Below are positions 1 to 12,069 of a stretch of 64,000 nt of DNA, one piece after another. The number at the start of each line of letters is the position of its first letter. Within the stretch, counting starts at the first letter, position 1. The stretch spans positions 16,343,087 through 16,407,086 of the forward strand of contig NW_024040485.1 of the NCBI RefSeq assembly GCF_014851395.1, written 5' to 3'. The notes under the pieces are model-generated. The model was not told where the DNA came from and ran no database searches. It was given only the letters and a program-made list of their open reading frames with translations. Origin of the DNA: Micropterus salmoides (lineage: Eukaryota; Chordata; Actinopteri; Centrarchiformes; Centrarchidae). A program made the translations under genes and the position numbers.

Positions 1-2584
1 CTTCTTAGGTCTGATTTAAAAATCAAGGCCTGCATTGATTAGTGTGAAATATGATCTAAAGAGCTTATTCCTTTTGCTCTAAATTCAAATTTATTCCACT
101 GTAAGCCAAAAGACAGAAATGACCTTATTGCTTGTGGATGCTTTTGGAAAAGTAAACTCTGAATAGAATAAATAAAGCCTAGTTTGTGGCTCTGATTGCT
201 GTATTTCGCAAAAAGCAGCATTTGCAGCCTTAATGAAAGTGAAAACTCTGACGTCGCATATCTCCCCTCCATTAAAACCAAATGTGTTGTTGCAGCATTA
301 ATAATCCTGCAAAACAACAAGATTGGATTATAATTGCAAATGAATTTTGATGTAAAAATACGATGTTTTTCTCCAGAAGTTGCAGAGTTGTTTTTCTGAG
401 ACTAAAAATGTTAATGCCAAGCATGTTGGTATTCCCAAAAGAAATGTGAACTAGTTGAGTTTGTTGAGTTGTGTTGTGTTTACCATCATCCAGTGAGGCA
501 TCTCTGATAAATATGGAACAAGACAGAGTGTACCATAGATTATCATACATTTGCGATGAGTAGATTTTACAGTACATTTTTCACATGAGCTGCCTGTAAA
601 CTAAAATAATGTAATGTCTCAAGCGTTTGCAAGTATGCGCACCAAATATGAAGACAGACTGTACATAGATGTATATTTTGAAATACTTCATGCTAAGAGT
701 ACTACGCTGTATATACATATTTAATAAAAGGTTTACTACATACTAAAACACAATTTACACCATTTCACCAAATATTTTGTTGCATTTATTTTTATTTATT
801 TCATTCATTTATTTATGCTTGATAACGCTGTATAACGCAGCCGTAAAATTATTGATGAATGTGTTCAAAACTTATGAAAATACCATTACATATAATTATA
901 ACTATGTTATCAAGCATATATTAAGGATGTTTCATAAGAGGAGTTATAGTTGTTGATAAATACATAACTAAACAATTAAAAGTCTTAATGCACTCTATAT
1001 AAATACTAAATTGGGGGTTTTCAAATACAGTGTTACTAGATATCTTATAATCAAACCATATAAACAAAACCCCAATATTTCAAGCTTCTTAACAAACCTC
1101 ATGCTGACTCCACAACACACATCCTCCTATCTGGACCAGGGTCAAATAACTCCTCCCAGAGAGAGCGGCAGGTCAGAGCAGGGTAAGTTATGTATGAGCT
1201 TGGAACACACTGAGAGAGAAAGCAGCAACTGCATGGCACATCTCTCCAGGAAGTAACCTTGATGAAAAATTCAGTTGTTTGCAGTTCCCGGTGTCCCTCA
1301 GGCATGAATAAAGTGAGGCCCAGACAGAGAGAAAAGACCTGGGCTCAGCTTGAAACTACTCACCGACCCACTGCTGAGGCGCACACACATCGGCTAGCAT
1401 TAGGAGATGGGCATGAATTAAACTTTAATCGCACCTCAAATAGATTAAGCGACAGGAGCCGAGTCAGCATTTCCGAGCCCTTGCTCTGCCTCTGTTGACC
1501 ATCCTCCTTTGAACTCATTCTAAATTAAATACCCACAAGTCCCAGTTTCTTTGCACGTCAGATTAGCTTTGAAGCAAAAGAGGTACTTGAAACAAACCTG
1601 AGGTAGAAAGCAAGGCCTGCACAGCTGCCCAGTCATTGATGTGATATCATATCTAATTAATCTCACTAAAGGGTTGCTCCAGAGATTTATCATTGCCTTT
1701 CCAAAAAGTTGGGAGAGTTGCGAGAGACATCGTCAAAAATGAAGCATCAGAGGTTGAGATGTCATTTTAGTCATATATGTGTTATACTTTTATTCCTTAG
1801 TGTAGGTCAAGGTCAAAATATGTTGGTTCTGATAAACCCTTTTTCGCTGGAGACACATCATAGTAGGGAAAGCACCGGTACATAACAAAATTAAAGATGG
1901 CTGAATTCCATTTAGCTGCTGTAGTTTCAGGGTCCTGGTACTATGCATAATGATCATAGATTTGTTATGAAAACCTTCTTCTTTTTTACTCCTTCAAGAT
2001 GTTTCCAAAGTCGATTAGCCTACCACGGGCTTCTGCATTTTAGTATTTCTCCAGTCGAGTCAGCTGACTCCCTCTTGGCTCTCCACTCACATGAATGGCA
2101 AAAAATAATCTAAAAAGAGTCAGTTCAGGTTTTTGAGACGCTCAGAAAAATGTATCCATCGTTTCACAGCTGTTCCTTTTGTAATAACTGTAAATTGGAA
2201 AAGCTCTTATTGGGCCAGTGTGCGCGCCACATGATACTGCAATACTGAATGTGGCCACTATGAAAAAATTGCCTCCCAGCAGAGGCTTGTTTCTGGGGTG
2301 TTGATGGCTGGCTCACTCCAATGAGACCACAAAGTCCTGGCTTAGCCATCGCTATTTTTATTACATAGTAACACCTGCGTTTTTCTTACTGTGACAAGTA
2401 AAAAATGTCTGCTGTTAAAAAGGTCTATTTCTATAATTAAACTCAAAGCATCTTTCATTAGACCTTTCGCTGCCTGGTCTAATGCCCAAGTTTGTATCGC
2501 AGGGTTTTTCCTAAAAATTTAATGACACCATTGGGTTATTTTCTTAAAGCTCTATTAACAGAAGACACTATAAACCTCTACTCT
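1..2584. other. AT-rich non-coding stretch
   Basis: No gene is seen. Open frames on both strands are short (100 codons or fewer), mutually overlapping and without recognisable domains. The part around 1,360-1,700 is less AT-rich and dense in homeodomain-like TAATTA/ATTAA cores; it may be a regulatory element and is discussed among the findings. Confidence 0.6.
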
Positions 2585-2672
2585 ACTAGTACTCTCTATA
2601 TCTATGAAAAGTGCAATGAGACAACTTCTGTTATGAATTGGTGCAATATAAATGAATCTGAATTGAATTGAG
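2585..2672 (+). repeat. 3' tail of an L2-like LINE or dependent SINE
   Basis: The segment has the common fish retroposon ending: an aagtgcaatgaga-type block, then a tggtgcaatataaatgaa block, then a short TGAAT-type tandem tail at 2,652-2,671. This matches my memory of L2-type LINE and SINE 3' ends in teleosts. Only the tail survives, as expected for a 5'-truncated insertion. The 5' limit is approximate. Confidence 0.5.
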
Positions 2673-3177
2673 AAGTACTCCTCATGATGAATATTTTAAA
2701 TCTTTATGTGTAACATGTGTAGGTGTACTGCCCCTTTTATTCATTTCTGGCAATGAGCATGATGACAGTTTTCTCAGTAACCACTTTAATATTAGGTTTA
2801 TTGTCTTTTCTAAGACTTTTTCAAATAAGATTTCCTTGAAAACAGGTGATGTAACATTGCTTCTGTTTTTGTACCTTTATTTAAGAAAATTACATTTTAG
2901 GACTTGAAGAATAGTCTGTTTATGATTTTATGTTTACGTTTCCTTGTTAGTTTGAGTAAACAGATCCCTGCCTTTAACCCAGCAGGATCTGCCTGTATCT
3001 TGTAGCTAATGATCATTTTTAGCGTGGAGGAGCTGGATGTGTCTTTGTGCAGCTGAGACTGGGTCAGGGTGAAGGATGACTGATATGACGGGGTTGACCT
3101 GTCACATAGCATTTGACGTACTATCCTTGGAACAGGATAAAAGGGAAGCCAAATGTCAAGTGATACAAGTGACGCAT

Positions 3178-3180
<3 letters not shown>

Positions 3181-3227
<47 letters not shown>
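3181..3227. repeat. (AC)n microsatellite
   Basis: Uninterrupted AC dinucleotide array of about 23 units, read directly from the sequence. Long and pure, so probably polymorphic. Confidence 0.97.
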
Positions 3228-3230
<3 letters not shown>

Positions 3231-3841
3231 GGTTGAAGAGATGAATGTTTTATAATAAAAACCTAAAACCCACCAGCCATTCTGCAGATGGCATGTAAAA
3301 ACAGTAAGCTTATCATTTTTCGTGAAAATAATAGTCACCGGTGGCACTCGCAGTGTGTCAGCCACAGGACTTCCATGCCCTTTTCTAAGAGTGTGTCTGT
3401 TCTTGCTGTAGGGCCCCTGTAAGCCCTTAGACCTCTCTCCAAAGCGTGGGTTGAGCCTGGTGGGGGGAGATGTGACGGATGCTGGGGCCCGCTAGCTGCT
3501 CTGTGAATTTTCCCAGACTCATTTGCATTCATAAGGAGCCTACTCCTTGTCACAGAATGTTTTCTTTTTTAGTCTGCCTCCAAAAATCCTGTGCGACTCC
3601 TGGTGGGAGTGCGCCGGGAAAATCCGACTGTCAAAGACGACAAGACGAATGAATCCCTGTGTCAGAAAAGTGTGGCTTCAACGATGACAGATGGAGGAGA
3701 GCTGTCCCTCCGTCGATCCGCAGGCTTCATTTTGGAATAAATAAATCTGAATTTCACCCCCTCCCATAATTACAAGTGTTGCCTTATTTGACAGCTCTCT
3801 GTGTTTGTTGATGGGAGTGTGTCGGTTGATGTGAGTGTCCT

Positions 3842-3865
3842 TGTGTGTGTGTGTGTGTGTGTGTG
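3842..3865. repeat. (GT)n microsatellite
   Basis: Pure GT array of about 12 units, ending in a GC interruption. Confidence 0.93.
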
Positions 3866-4311
3866 CGTGGTGGGTGGTGGCACTGACCAGGTGACAGCTT
3901 GATATAATTCCATGTGGGAGTGACTGCGGGGTGTGTGTGCTCTGACTTTTCATCCTAGCTTTCTAATCAAACGCCAACATAACACCTGGAACAGCAGGTG
4001 AATGTAAACATGACAACAGTTCCCCCCACTCCTCACGCATCTGCCTTGCTGACGTGTCCTTGTGCAAAATGCTTCCACCATTAGCAATGTTCTGTACGCA
4101 ATGCTGCACTCTGACCTCTTGTGGAAGAAGGGCAGGGAAATCACAAGGAACTCTGGGGGCCCCTGAAGGAATAATACCCTGGGTCTCCACTTGTTTACTA
4201 AATGAATCCCAGTGGAGTCATCACCACTTTTCACCTCACTAGCAACAAGCACTCCAATGGGGTCATGTAAAGATCATTCCTGATAAGGGAGCTATGAAAG
4301 TCTTGTGATTA

Positions 4312-4560
4312 GCTACAGCAGGCAGCTGTTTTCAGTGAAAAACCTCTTAAACACCACTGTACAATACCTGCTCAGCACCAAACCGCAGACTGACACAGTT
4401 AGCAATAAAGAGCCAGATAGTTCCCTCATGAGTTGGTAGAGACTAAAAACAGATCTAAAATGAGAAAATATTGGACTTACATTCATAAGGTGGCCAGAAA
4501 CACGAATCCAAATTAACAATATTGTTGCTCCATAACAGCTGAATGTGTAAATAAAGAACT
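4312..4560. repeat. Dispersed percomorph-type repeat, copy 1
   Basis: The segment beginning at the gcaggcagctgttttcagtg block matches a family I remember as widespread in percomorph genomes. A second, diverged copy lies at about 55,720-55,890 in this window. Both share, in the same order, a taaaatgaga block, a ggtggccagaaaca block, a ccaaat block and a ttgctc block. No coding capacity; class uncertain. Confidence 0.55.
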
Positions 4561-5317
4561 GTTTGCCATATCAAAATTAAAAGGGGTTGATAGGTCACTG
4601 TTGTGTTCACAACTTGTTTCCTCTTCCCACACAGTTATTGCAGATTTACAATAAATTAAAAAAATACTTTTTCTAATTTCAAATTCTATGTCCCTTTGTT
4701 AAATGTTCTGTTATCTTCTGATTAATGCCAACTAGAAGAACAAAATAATGTACATCAAAATTCCTGTCTTTTCTCTTCCTGTGAAACAAAAATATTTTTG
4801 ATAACTCATCTTGAACTCAAGCCAGTTACATAAATCTATCAAATCAAACGGTATTTTGGAGAGTATAGCTAACCATCACATAAAACAATACTTAACCGTT
4901 TAGTTAACTTGTTGGTCTAGTAGCTAGCATAGTGATATCATGCATCACACGTGTGTGTGTGTTTGGATCTTAGTTGGCAAACACTTTGTTGACATTTCCA
5001 AAAGAGTGTGGTTGTGTTCTAATGTATTCATTTATCCTAAGTCTTCCTCTGCCAACAGTTTGTTTTCCTATTTGTTAGTATTCCCAAAGCCACGCCTCCT
5101 TTTAAGCAATCCAATCAAATCTGAAGGATTTTATTTAAATCTAAACTATTAAACTATATCCCTCTCACATATATCGTTTCATTTGGAAATATTTAATATC
5201 ACAGAATATAAAACTCCTCAAACTTTCACTCCTTAGTGATATTAAACATTCTGCCTAATATGTTTGGTTTTTATGTAATAATTTTTGAGTTTGGTGTAAT
5301 CCTTGCTCAAATTAGTA

Positions 5318-5359
5318 TTATAAATATATAATATATATATAATATATAATATATATATA
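5318..5359. repeat. AT-rich simple repeat
   Basis: Imperfect (TA)n tract with interspersed AAT steps, seen directly. Confidence 0.85.
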
Positions 5360-6763
5360 CTGCATATAGTGTACTGTAAGTGTAATTTGTTGATTTTACC
5401 ACAGTAGTTGTTGCCAGGGTAACCGATGGGTATCCAAATAAACAACAAATGTTACCAGTTTTCACCAGTATTGTTACAATAAAAATAAATGGATGAGTGA
5501 TTGAATAAATAAATAAAATGCCCCAAATTGACTCCTTATAATTTTCTTCTCAAAAGACAAACCTCTGGACAACAAACTGCTGCTACGGTAGGACCCGGAA
5601 AACATCAATGTCGCTGATATTTTTAATTCTTTGAAGGGCTTGTCGTTACTCCACAGAACAGCAGAAAACAACAGAGCGAACTGAATGTGAGCGACACAGA
5701 TTCCCTAAACCTCAAAGAACACGGTGCTAGTGGAGGATGATAAAAAAGGAGAACATCTGGTGAGCTGAGCACAGTGCCAGGACAAGACAAAGCCATGTGT
5801 CTGGCAAACACATACCTACTACACTCAAAGCTAAACACACACACACACACCCAAACATTTATTCATGCATGCACACTCAAACCCGCCTGCCCCCGAACTT
5901 GCAAACAAGCAAAAAAATCCCCCCTACACACACACACACATGCATGTTACATTCATTGTGCTGGCACTCACGCACAGCAGGGTTCAGTTGGAGAGAAGAA
6001 AAAAGAGAAAGCAAAAGTAGGATGTGATTGGAGAGTCCACTGTTCAGACAAGACTAATCTGCATACTCTGAGGCTTAGAAGTGAATATGCATGAGGGAAT
6101 AAAACGATATGCCTTGAAGCAGACCACCCGCTCTCTTTGGATTACTGTACCCACCTCCGAGCCTTTTATCTTCTTGTTGGCATGCAATCAAGCCGATTTA
6201 GTGTGCAGTGGCTGATGGTTTCACACAATGGATTGGACTTTAAGAGACGTTAACCTGTTGACAAAGAAAAAAAAACACCAAAGCAAAAGGAACATTTGAG
6301 AAAGGGTTTATGTTTTTAAATTTCACCAAAATATGTACCAGAATTATCCTAGAAGATGTTTTTGTGCATATTTCCAGGCCTTCTATGGTTAACTGTAAGA
6401 AGAACTAACTGAAGATAGAGAAGCAAAACAGAGAGAGAATGGATATATACTGCACAGTATTAGACACAGAGCTCTGATGACCCATCAAATATTCAAGAAA
6501 TGTCTGCTGGAACCATGAATTCATATTTCAGACAGACTTCCTCTAAGACTGTCCTCGCCAATGAATGAATATTTCATTTCAGAAAATAGAGTGGCCCTGA
6601 AAGGCACCATTACCAAACCCTAATGTCAGGGAGAAAACATTCTCTACATTTAGTTGAAAGTTAGGGTGAAATGATAAGAGCCATCCATGCGTAACACAAT
6701 CTGATGGGGTAATGCATTGGCATCACATTAGCATGACTGTGTGTTTGACTGCATGACAGTGTA

Positions 6764-6782
6764 TGTGTGTGTGTGTGTGTGT
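6764..6782. repeat. Short (GT)n array
   Basis: About nine GT units, read directly. Confidence 0.85.
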
Positions 6783-7124
6783 TTTCCCAAATGACTCAAA
6801 TGAAAAAACAGGGAACTCTGAGCACAAGGGTTTTCAATTTATGATCTTGCTCATCTGGTGAGAAGGAACAAAGTTAAATGAAAAGCTCAACTCACACACA
6901 GTCAGTGCCTTAATATGTAAAGACATAATCGGACATTAAACTGTAGGGTTTTTTTTTCTTTTTCAGAATAATCCAGTTAACACAACTAGATTCCTGATTA
7001 TTTCGTAGAACATACAATACATATATGTTTTTTGCAGGTGTGCACATGTGCATAGACAAGACCGCAAAACAACAACATTGCAGCTAATTAAAAAGTGAAA
7101 GGGTCTCAGGGACACAAGGGCAGG

Positions 7125-7202
7125 CAGTGGTGGAAAGTACATTTACTTAATTGCTGTGTTTCAGTGAATTTTTGAGGTACTTGTACTTTTCTTGAATATT
7201 TT
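7125..7202 (+). repeat. Dispersed repeat, left part, split by the solo LTR
   Basis: The agtggtggaaagtac ... ggtacttgtacttttcttga block matches a very abundant percomorph repeat known for its AGTAC-rich start. The family continues beyond the inserted LTR at 7,746-7,795 (atgatgctcctttgttc and following), where the expected next motif resumes. The LTR therefore landed inside an older copy. Another piece of the same family lies at about 40,578-40,860. Confidence 0.6.
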
Positions 7203-7745
7203 TGTCAGGACCGGGGGCCAGAACTCAAACGTAGACCAGAGTATAGTTCAGTTAAAGAAGAATTTATTCAAGACAAGTGCAAACAGAGATGAGGGCTGGA
7301 CGGTTGATGTTCTGGTTGGTCAGAGGGTTTGTGTTCTGGGTTCCAGCGCTCTGGGTCTTGTGGTGATGGTGAGTTCTGCGAGTCCGGGGTCCAGGCTGTT
7401 CAAGACAGGGAAACATAAGTTAACTCTCAGTATCTCAAACAGACAAGATTCAGAAAGTTCAGGGCTAGGTTGGCAGACATGTGCCCATACTGAGCAGTAC
7501 AACAATCCAGCAGGGACTTGAAGGTTGGTCTGGCTTTTATAGCTGAGTAGATTGCAGGATGTGGAACAGGTGTGCTTGATTGCTGTGAGGAGCCTCAGGT
7601 GAGTAGACCAGAGCACTGGCGACCACACCCACCAGCAGTCTCAGAGCATGAGGGAGAAAGCAGAAACACAGAAACAGAAACTCAAACACTACATTCACAC
7701 GCATACCAGCAAGAAGGCCAGGGTCACGACCGGGGGTTCGTGACA
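7203..7745 (-). mobile_element. Solo LTR of an LTR retrotransposon, minus strand
   Basis: A 543-bp unit that starts TGTCA and ends TGACA. It is flanked by a 5-bp direct repeat ATTTT (7,198-7,202 and 7,746-7,750), the classic target duplication of an LTR element. Read on the minus strand it has a TATAAAA box at 7,541-7,535 and an AATAAA signal at 7,268-7,263, in the order U3-R-U5. No primer-binding site, polypurine tract or internal gag/pol follows on either side, so it is a solo LTR left by LTR-LTR recombination. The family is probably Ty3/gypsy-like, but this is inference; no internal region is present to decide it. Confidence 0.75.
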
Positions 7746-8504
7746 ATTTTGATATGATGCTCCTTTGTTCTAATCCACTAACAATAATATGTACAAAATA
7801 TACAAAGAAGTTTGGCAAGATGTCATGGAGATTGCTCAGTTGCCAGACATGTGTGCTAGCTAAGAGCTAGCTAATGAAGGAAAGGAAGAGTAAACAGCTG
7901 GGCAGTGCTGGCAGTAATGTTGGCTAACTTTATGGTATGTTCCACAAGTTGACAAGAAGATGTCACAAAATAATAATTCCTCTCAGACTGTAATCACTCA
8001 TGTTCATTAAGAATGCAAAGAGGTGACTCAGGTGCTTGTAAAAGTCAATGCGAAAATGCCCTACGAGGCAAAGATGCATCTGTGCAAGTGGAAAATGTTG
8101 TAGTTTGAACGATAAATTTGCAGAAATAAGAGAAACTGGTAGAAAACAATTCAAACCTGAACTTGCACAGCCACGTTTCACATGCACTGTTTGTGTGTAT
8201 GCTGCTAGCTAGCTACAGATAACATCTGCAACAATCAAGGGGGTGAAAAGAAAATAACTGCAAAAATAGTTCAGTGGTCAAATTTAGAGGTAGAAACATG
8301 AAAACAAATAGAAAGACATACTTTTGCAAGATGAGTCACTTAATTTACGTGCAGTGAGCTTGCGCACTTACTCAAGTGAACTGGGGTAATCAGACTAACA
8401 ACAAATGCAAATGCTTTTTTGATTTCTTTTGTGTGTGCGTTTAAACACAGTCATGTCATGCTGCACAGTTTATACAAAGAGCGGCAGGGAAGGTCATAGG
8501 AGTC
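7746..8504. other. Non-coding stretch
   Basis: The first about 50 bp continue the repeat interrupted by the LTR. The rest shows no gene, tandem repeat or RNA that I can recognise. Confidence 0.55.
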
Positions 8505-9060
8505 ATTTACACGGGGGACGCTAGGGACATGTCCCCATCATTTTTTGAAAGCATTGCCTAAAAGTTTTCTGAAAATTAGCTTGCAACAAGAAATGTTAAA
8601 TAACAAATAAAATTCTACGAGAAAGGTTTACTTACATAATATGAATGAATGAATAAAATGCAATGTAAATATAGAAGAAACAGATCTTAGGACAAAAAAA
8701 CAAGCTGCTGATTACTGCATTGTATTAGATGATAATTTTATATTCTCAATTGGCACTGGCCACATGAATTTTGTATATAAACCACCATAAATTGGTGCAG
8801 AAAATGTCTCTAAAATGTAGGAAATTAAGAGTTTAATGTTTCAAATCTTCTGAAGGAGAAACCCACAGACCCCCCAATTGAGTAGACTTTTTCATCAATG
8901 ACTATTTCTTCTAAATAGGATTTCAGTATCTTGCTGTATTGTTCTTGTGACTCCAATATTGTGCATTATCACATCTCGTGGGCTAAGTGTTTCGTCACAC
9001 CCCTAATATGAGCCCTTAAATGTCCCCACCACTTTTCAACACAAAGTGACGCCCTTGGGG
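8505..9060. repeat. Probable dispersed repeat with GGGACA-type ends
   Basis: The unit opens near gggggacgctagggacatg and closes near caaagtgacgcccttgggg. Related but imperfect GTCCCC/GGGGAC blocks lie at both ends, suggesting decayed terminal inverted repeats. The composition and end motif resemble a percomorph DNA-transposon-derived repeat I remember. No open frame of note. Boundaries and class are uncertain. Confidence 0.4.
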
Positions 9061-10595
9061 AAGGTCATCCCTGAGCATCAACACCTGCAAAGTCTCTGCG
9101 TCTCCTTCTCTGCACAGAACGAAAGACAGCGAGAGAGCCAGAGACACAGACAGAGATGTCCGTGGTGTGGAAATAGTTAAAGCCATAAAGACGTACAGTA
9201 CCTCAGCCCTGACCCCATGCCCTCCTAGGTATCCCCCTGCGCAGAATTCTTATTCCCTACCAAACTGACAAAGTGTTTTTAATCTTTTCTTTCCCTCTCT
9301 CCTGGAGATTGGGGAAACAAAAATCAATAGCTCCTGGCAGGCGATCTAGCAGGCTGGTGAATTACAGGGTCTGTGCTGCAACCAGAGCGCTGCATCACAG
9401 GGGCCTTGGAATGAGAGACCTTGGGAGAGGCATCAGAGACACGGAGGTTGCAGGGTCACTCTGGGTCCGCAGTCTGAGGAGCGGGGTATTTACTGCCTCG
9501 GCCAGCTCGCTGCGATGAAAAATAACTGCTACACAGCAGAGAGGGATGGCTGGGGTGAGAAAGATGGCGAAACAGACAGATAAGACAGACAGAAAGGAAG
9601 AGATTGGAGGCAGAGAGGCTGGTGGTGCATCCACGAGCAGCTGAAATCTTGGGAGAGTTTGCTGTGATTTGTGTGTACTCCCGTTAATGGCTATGTGCAG
9701 TACAGGTATGATGTCAAGCAGGAGACTAATGCTTTATTCCTTCTCTCTCCTAAATGGGAAATGATTCATTAGCGTTTGGTTATTTAGAACGTGGCAGTGC
9801 TGGCCGATCAATATGCATGGGCCCATCTGTCAATACGTGATTTCTGCTGGTAATTAGCTGATGTGGCCCAGTGGTTGTGAATATTGCCTGGCAACTGACA
9901 GCCTGGTTGTTTCTGTCATCACTGGGGGGTGCGCAGGTGGTAGTAGCTCAATGCCAATCGATAAAATACTGTGCTTCAAGGCACAAACCAGGTTCATAAA
10001 GACATCGTCCTTGATAAAATATGGAGTCAAGAAGCATTTCTAAATATTCATTCATTTTTGTAGTTTAGATTTACACTCAAAAACCAAAGTAATTCAATCA
10101 TGAATCATAAATGATAACAATGACAAATTCAGAGTTATACATAAACTTTGAACAACCATTTCTGTAAGCATACGTTTGCTCCAGAGGTGGAGGCTGCATC
10201 TCAGGCTCTATTGAGAAAATGTCAGATCACTCAATTACAACAACTCGAGACAGCTGGCAGCGAGACAATTAGGAGTGTGAAAATGATAATGATGATTGCC
10301 ATGAACAAAAATTTTAATTGCTTTGTTTTCAAAGTGAGCAGATATTTGCAGGCAAGTCTACAACCTCTGGACTGTCTGTGGCTAACATAAATTTCAGCAT
10401 TGGTTCAGCTGTCCGAATGAAAAAACGTGCGTCTCCAAAAATCAGATTAGTGTTCCTTTGTGGGATGAGGAAAATTCTTGTACTGCTTAAGCAAAACAAA
10501 CGGTTAAGAAAACCATTGAATTTCCTGAGAAATGTGTTGTTATCATGGCTGGATTAATAAGATGGCCTACCAAGACATTTCTTGTTCAGATAGAA
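9061..10595. other. Non-coding stretch, possible regulatory elements
   Basis: No gene is supported. Frames at 9,273-9,634 are open on both strands because the sequence is locally GC-richer, and have no recognisable domain. The part at about 9,760-9,870 contains ATATGCAT and a TAATTAGCTG core, in the style of a conserved non-coding element. Confidence 0.5.
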
Positions 10596-10915
10596 AACTA
10601 CAGAGAGACACAAAGTGACTACAAAGAGACACAAAATGACTACAAAAACATACAAAACGACCACAATGAAACTCAAAATGACTACAGATGCAAAATGACA
10701 ACAAAGCCACCCAAAATGAATACAGAGAGACGCAAAACGATTACAAAACACACAAAAACAACCAAAATGATACTCAAAACAACTACAGATACAAAATGAC
10801 TACAAAGACACACAAAATGACCACATACCAAGCAGAATGACTACAAATATATGCAAAACAACCACAAAAGACACAAAATGACCACAAAGAGTCGCAAAAT
10901 GACCATAAATAAATG
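10596..10915. repeat. 21-bp minisatellite, about 15 degenerate units
   Basis: Tandem units of the type acacaaaatgactacaaagag run from about 10,596 to 10,915. Most are 21 bp; a few are 18-20 bp. Units differ at several positions (atg/acg/aca; act/acc), so the array is old. Because 21 is three times seven, the minus strand carries long open frames with a seven-residue hydrophobic period and the plus strand Lys/Thr/Asn-rich frames. I regard these as by-products of the period, not genes. The array is followed by a cagggtctttta block that I remember as its usual neighbour in other fish. Confidence 0.85.
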
Positions 10916-12041
10916 CAGGGTCTTTTACATATCTGTGCCCAGGGTCCAATTATCTTATAATCCATCCATAATTGTCACAAAGCTGAGTACGGGGCAGTTT
11001 TTCTTCACTCTGGAGATTTATGGTTTTCACCGGACAGCGACAATGTGGAGTTGACCCTTAAGGACAAAAGCAAATCAAAGACGATCACATTTTTATTTGT
11101 ACTGTATGTGCAGATACCATCACAATCATTCAGTTTTACCAGACACATTTTAATCTTTTTATGCTCCTGACATTTAATCAACTGAACCCAGATGCCAAAT
11201 TAGATATTTTGGCTTTGTTTGCTGTCTATTACATTAGTAGCAACACTATGAATAGTTTATTGAACTACACAATCACTTGTCAATAAAACAATGCCATTCA
11301 TTGAACTCTAAACATAACATCCGGTCAAATTTGCCATTACTCTTAAACAATATCTCTTCAGTGTTACCCTGAGCTGGTAACTGTGTTATATTCCTTAATT
11401 TTTCCCACACAATATGTGTCCAAGTTAAAAAGTTTACTAAAAGAGAAAAGCCAACAAGCAGAGGTGGTGTAAACCCTGCAGAAGGATGCCTCTCTGTCTC
11501 TCATTGGCATTTGCATATTGGAGTGTTTTCTGGGGAAAATGAGCTGTAGAAATTAATTCAGGATTAATTGGTGCCTTTATCTCGTTAGGACAATCTAATT
11601 TAGGGGATGATGGAATTGTTTAGACTCCCTTTTGCATAATTGGATTGCGGTGAATGGCTGTCATTACCGTCTTTTTAGCATCGTCTGTGGGCCCCCTCTC
11701 TCTCTTGAAGGCCCCAGCCTCATAAAGAGCGATGATGTGTTACGCCAGTGTTTTGCTAACCCCTGGAACACACCAGCCATGCTGCAAGAGGCAAGCATGT
11801 GGCTAACCACGCAGCAGTGATTAACTCTCTTTTCAAAGTCATTAGCATTGCAGCGAGCAGCACGCTGTTGAGGAGATTTCATATGAACACATAAGCATGT
11901 GGCTAACAACACGGCGATCATCGACTATTAGAGGCAGCGATTAGTTTTTAGTCTCAGCCGCTGTCACACTTTGTGGTTCTGACGGCATTACCTGACCCCC
12001 CAGAGGAGCTGGACATGACATCTCAAAATCTCTCAATGCTT
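10916..12041. other. Non-coding stretch with a conserved-element-like core
   Basis: No gene is seen. The 11,495-11,760 part contains an octamer-like ATTTGCATA, several TAATTG/TAATTC/TAATTA homeodomain cores and long non-repetitive runs, the usual look of a vertebrate conserved non-coding element. The 62- and 85-codon frames that cross it lie on opposite strands and have no family resemblance. Confidence 0.5.
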
Positions 12042-12069
12042 TTTTTTTCTTTTCTTTTCTTTTCTTTTC
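12042..12069. repeat. (TTTTC)n simple repeat
   Basis: T run followed by four TTTTC units, read directly. Confidence 0.9.

Larger units (their letters stand above)
2673..4311. other. Non-coding stretch with two microsatellites
   Basis: No gene is recognised. Apart from the two dinucleotide arrays listed separately, the sequence is unique-looking. The short open frames that cross the CA arrays owe their length to the dinucleotide repeat. Confidence 0.6.
4561..7124. other. Non-coding stretch with short simple repeats
   Basis: No gene is seen. It contains an AT-rich run at 5,318-5,359, CA arrays at about 5,834-5,850 and 5,928-5,941, and a GT array at about 6,764-6,782. Frames that run through the CA arrays are low-complexity Thr/His peptides and are not considered genes. 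Confidence 0.6.

Noticed and set aside
7192..7818. Several 60-109-codon frames on both strands
   Set aside because: They lie within the solo LTR and its flanks. LTRs do not encode protein, and no coding motif is present.
10545..10965. Frames of 60-84 codons on both strands
   Set aside because: Generated by the 21-bp period of the minisatellite, which avoids frameshifts; open on both strands without other gene signals.
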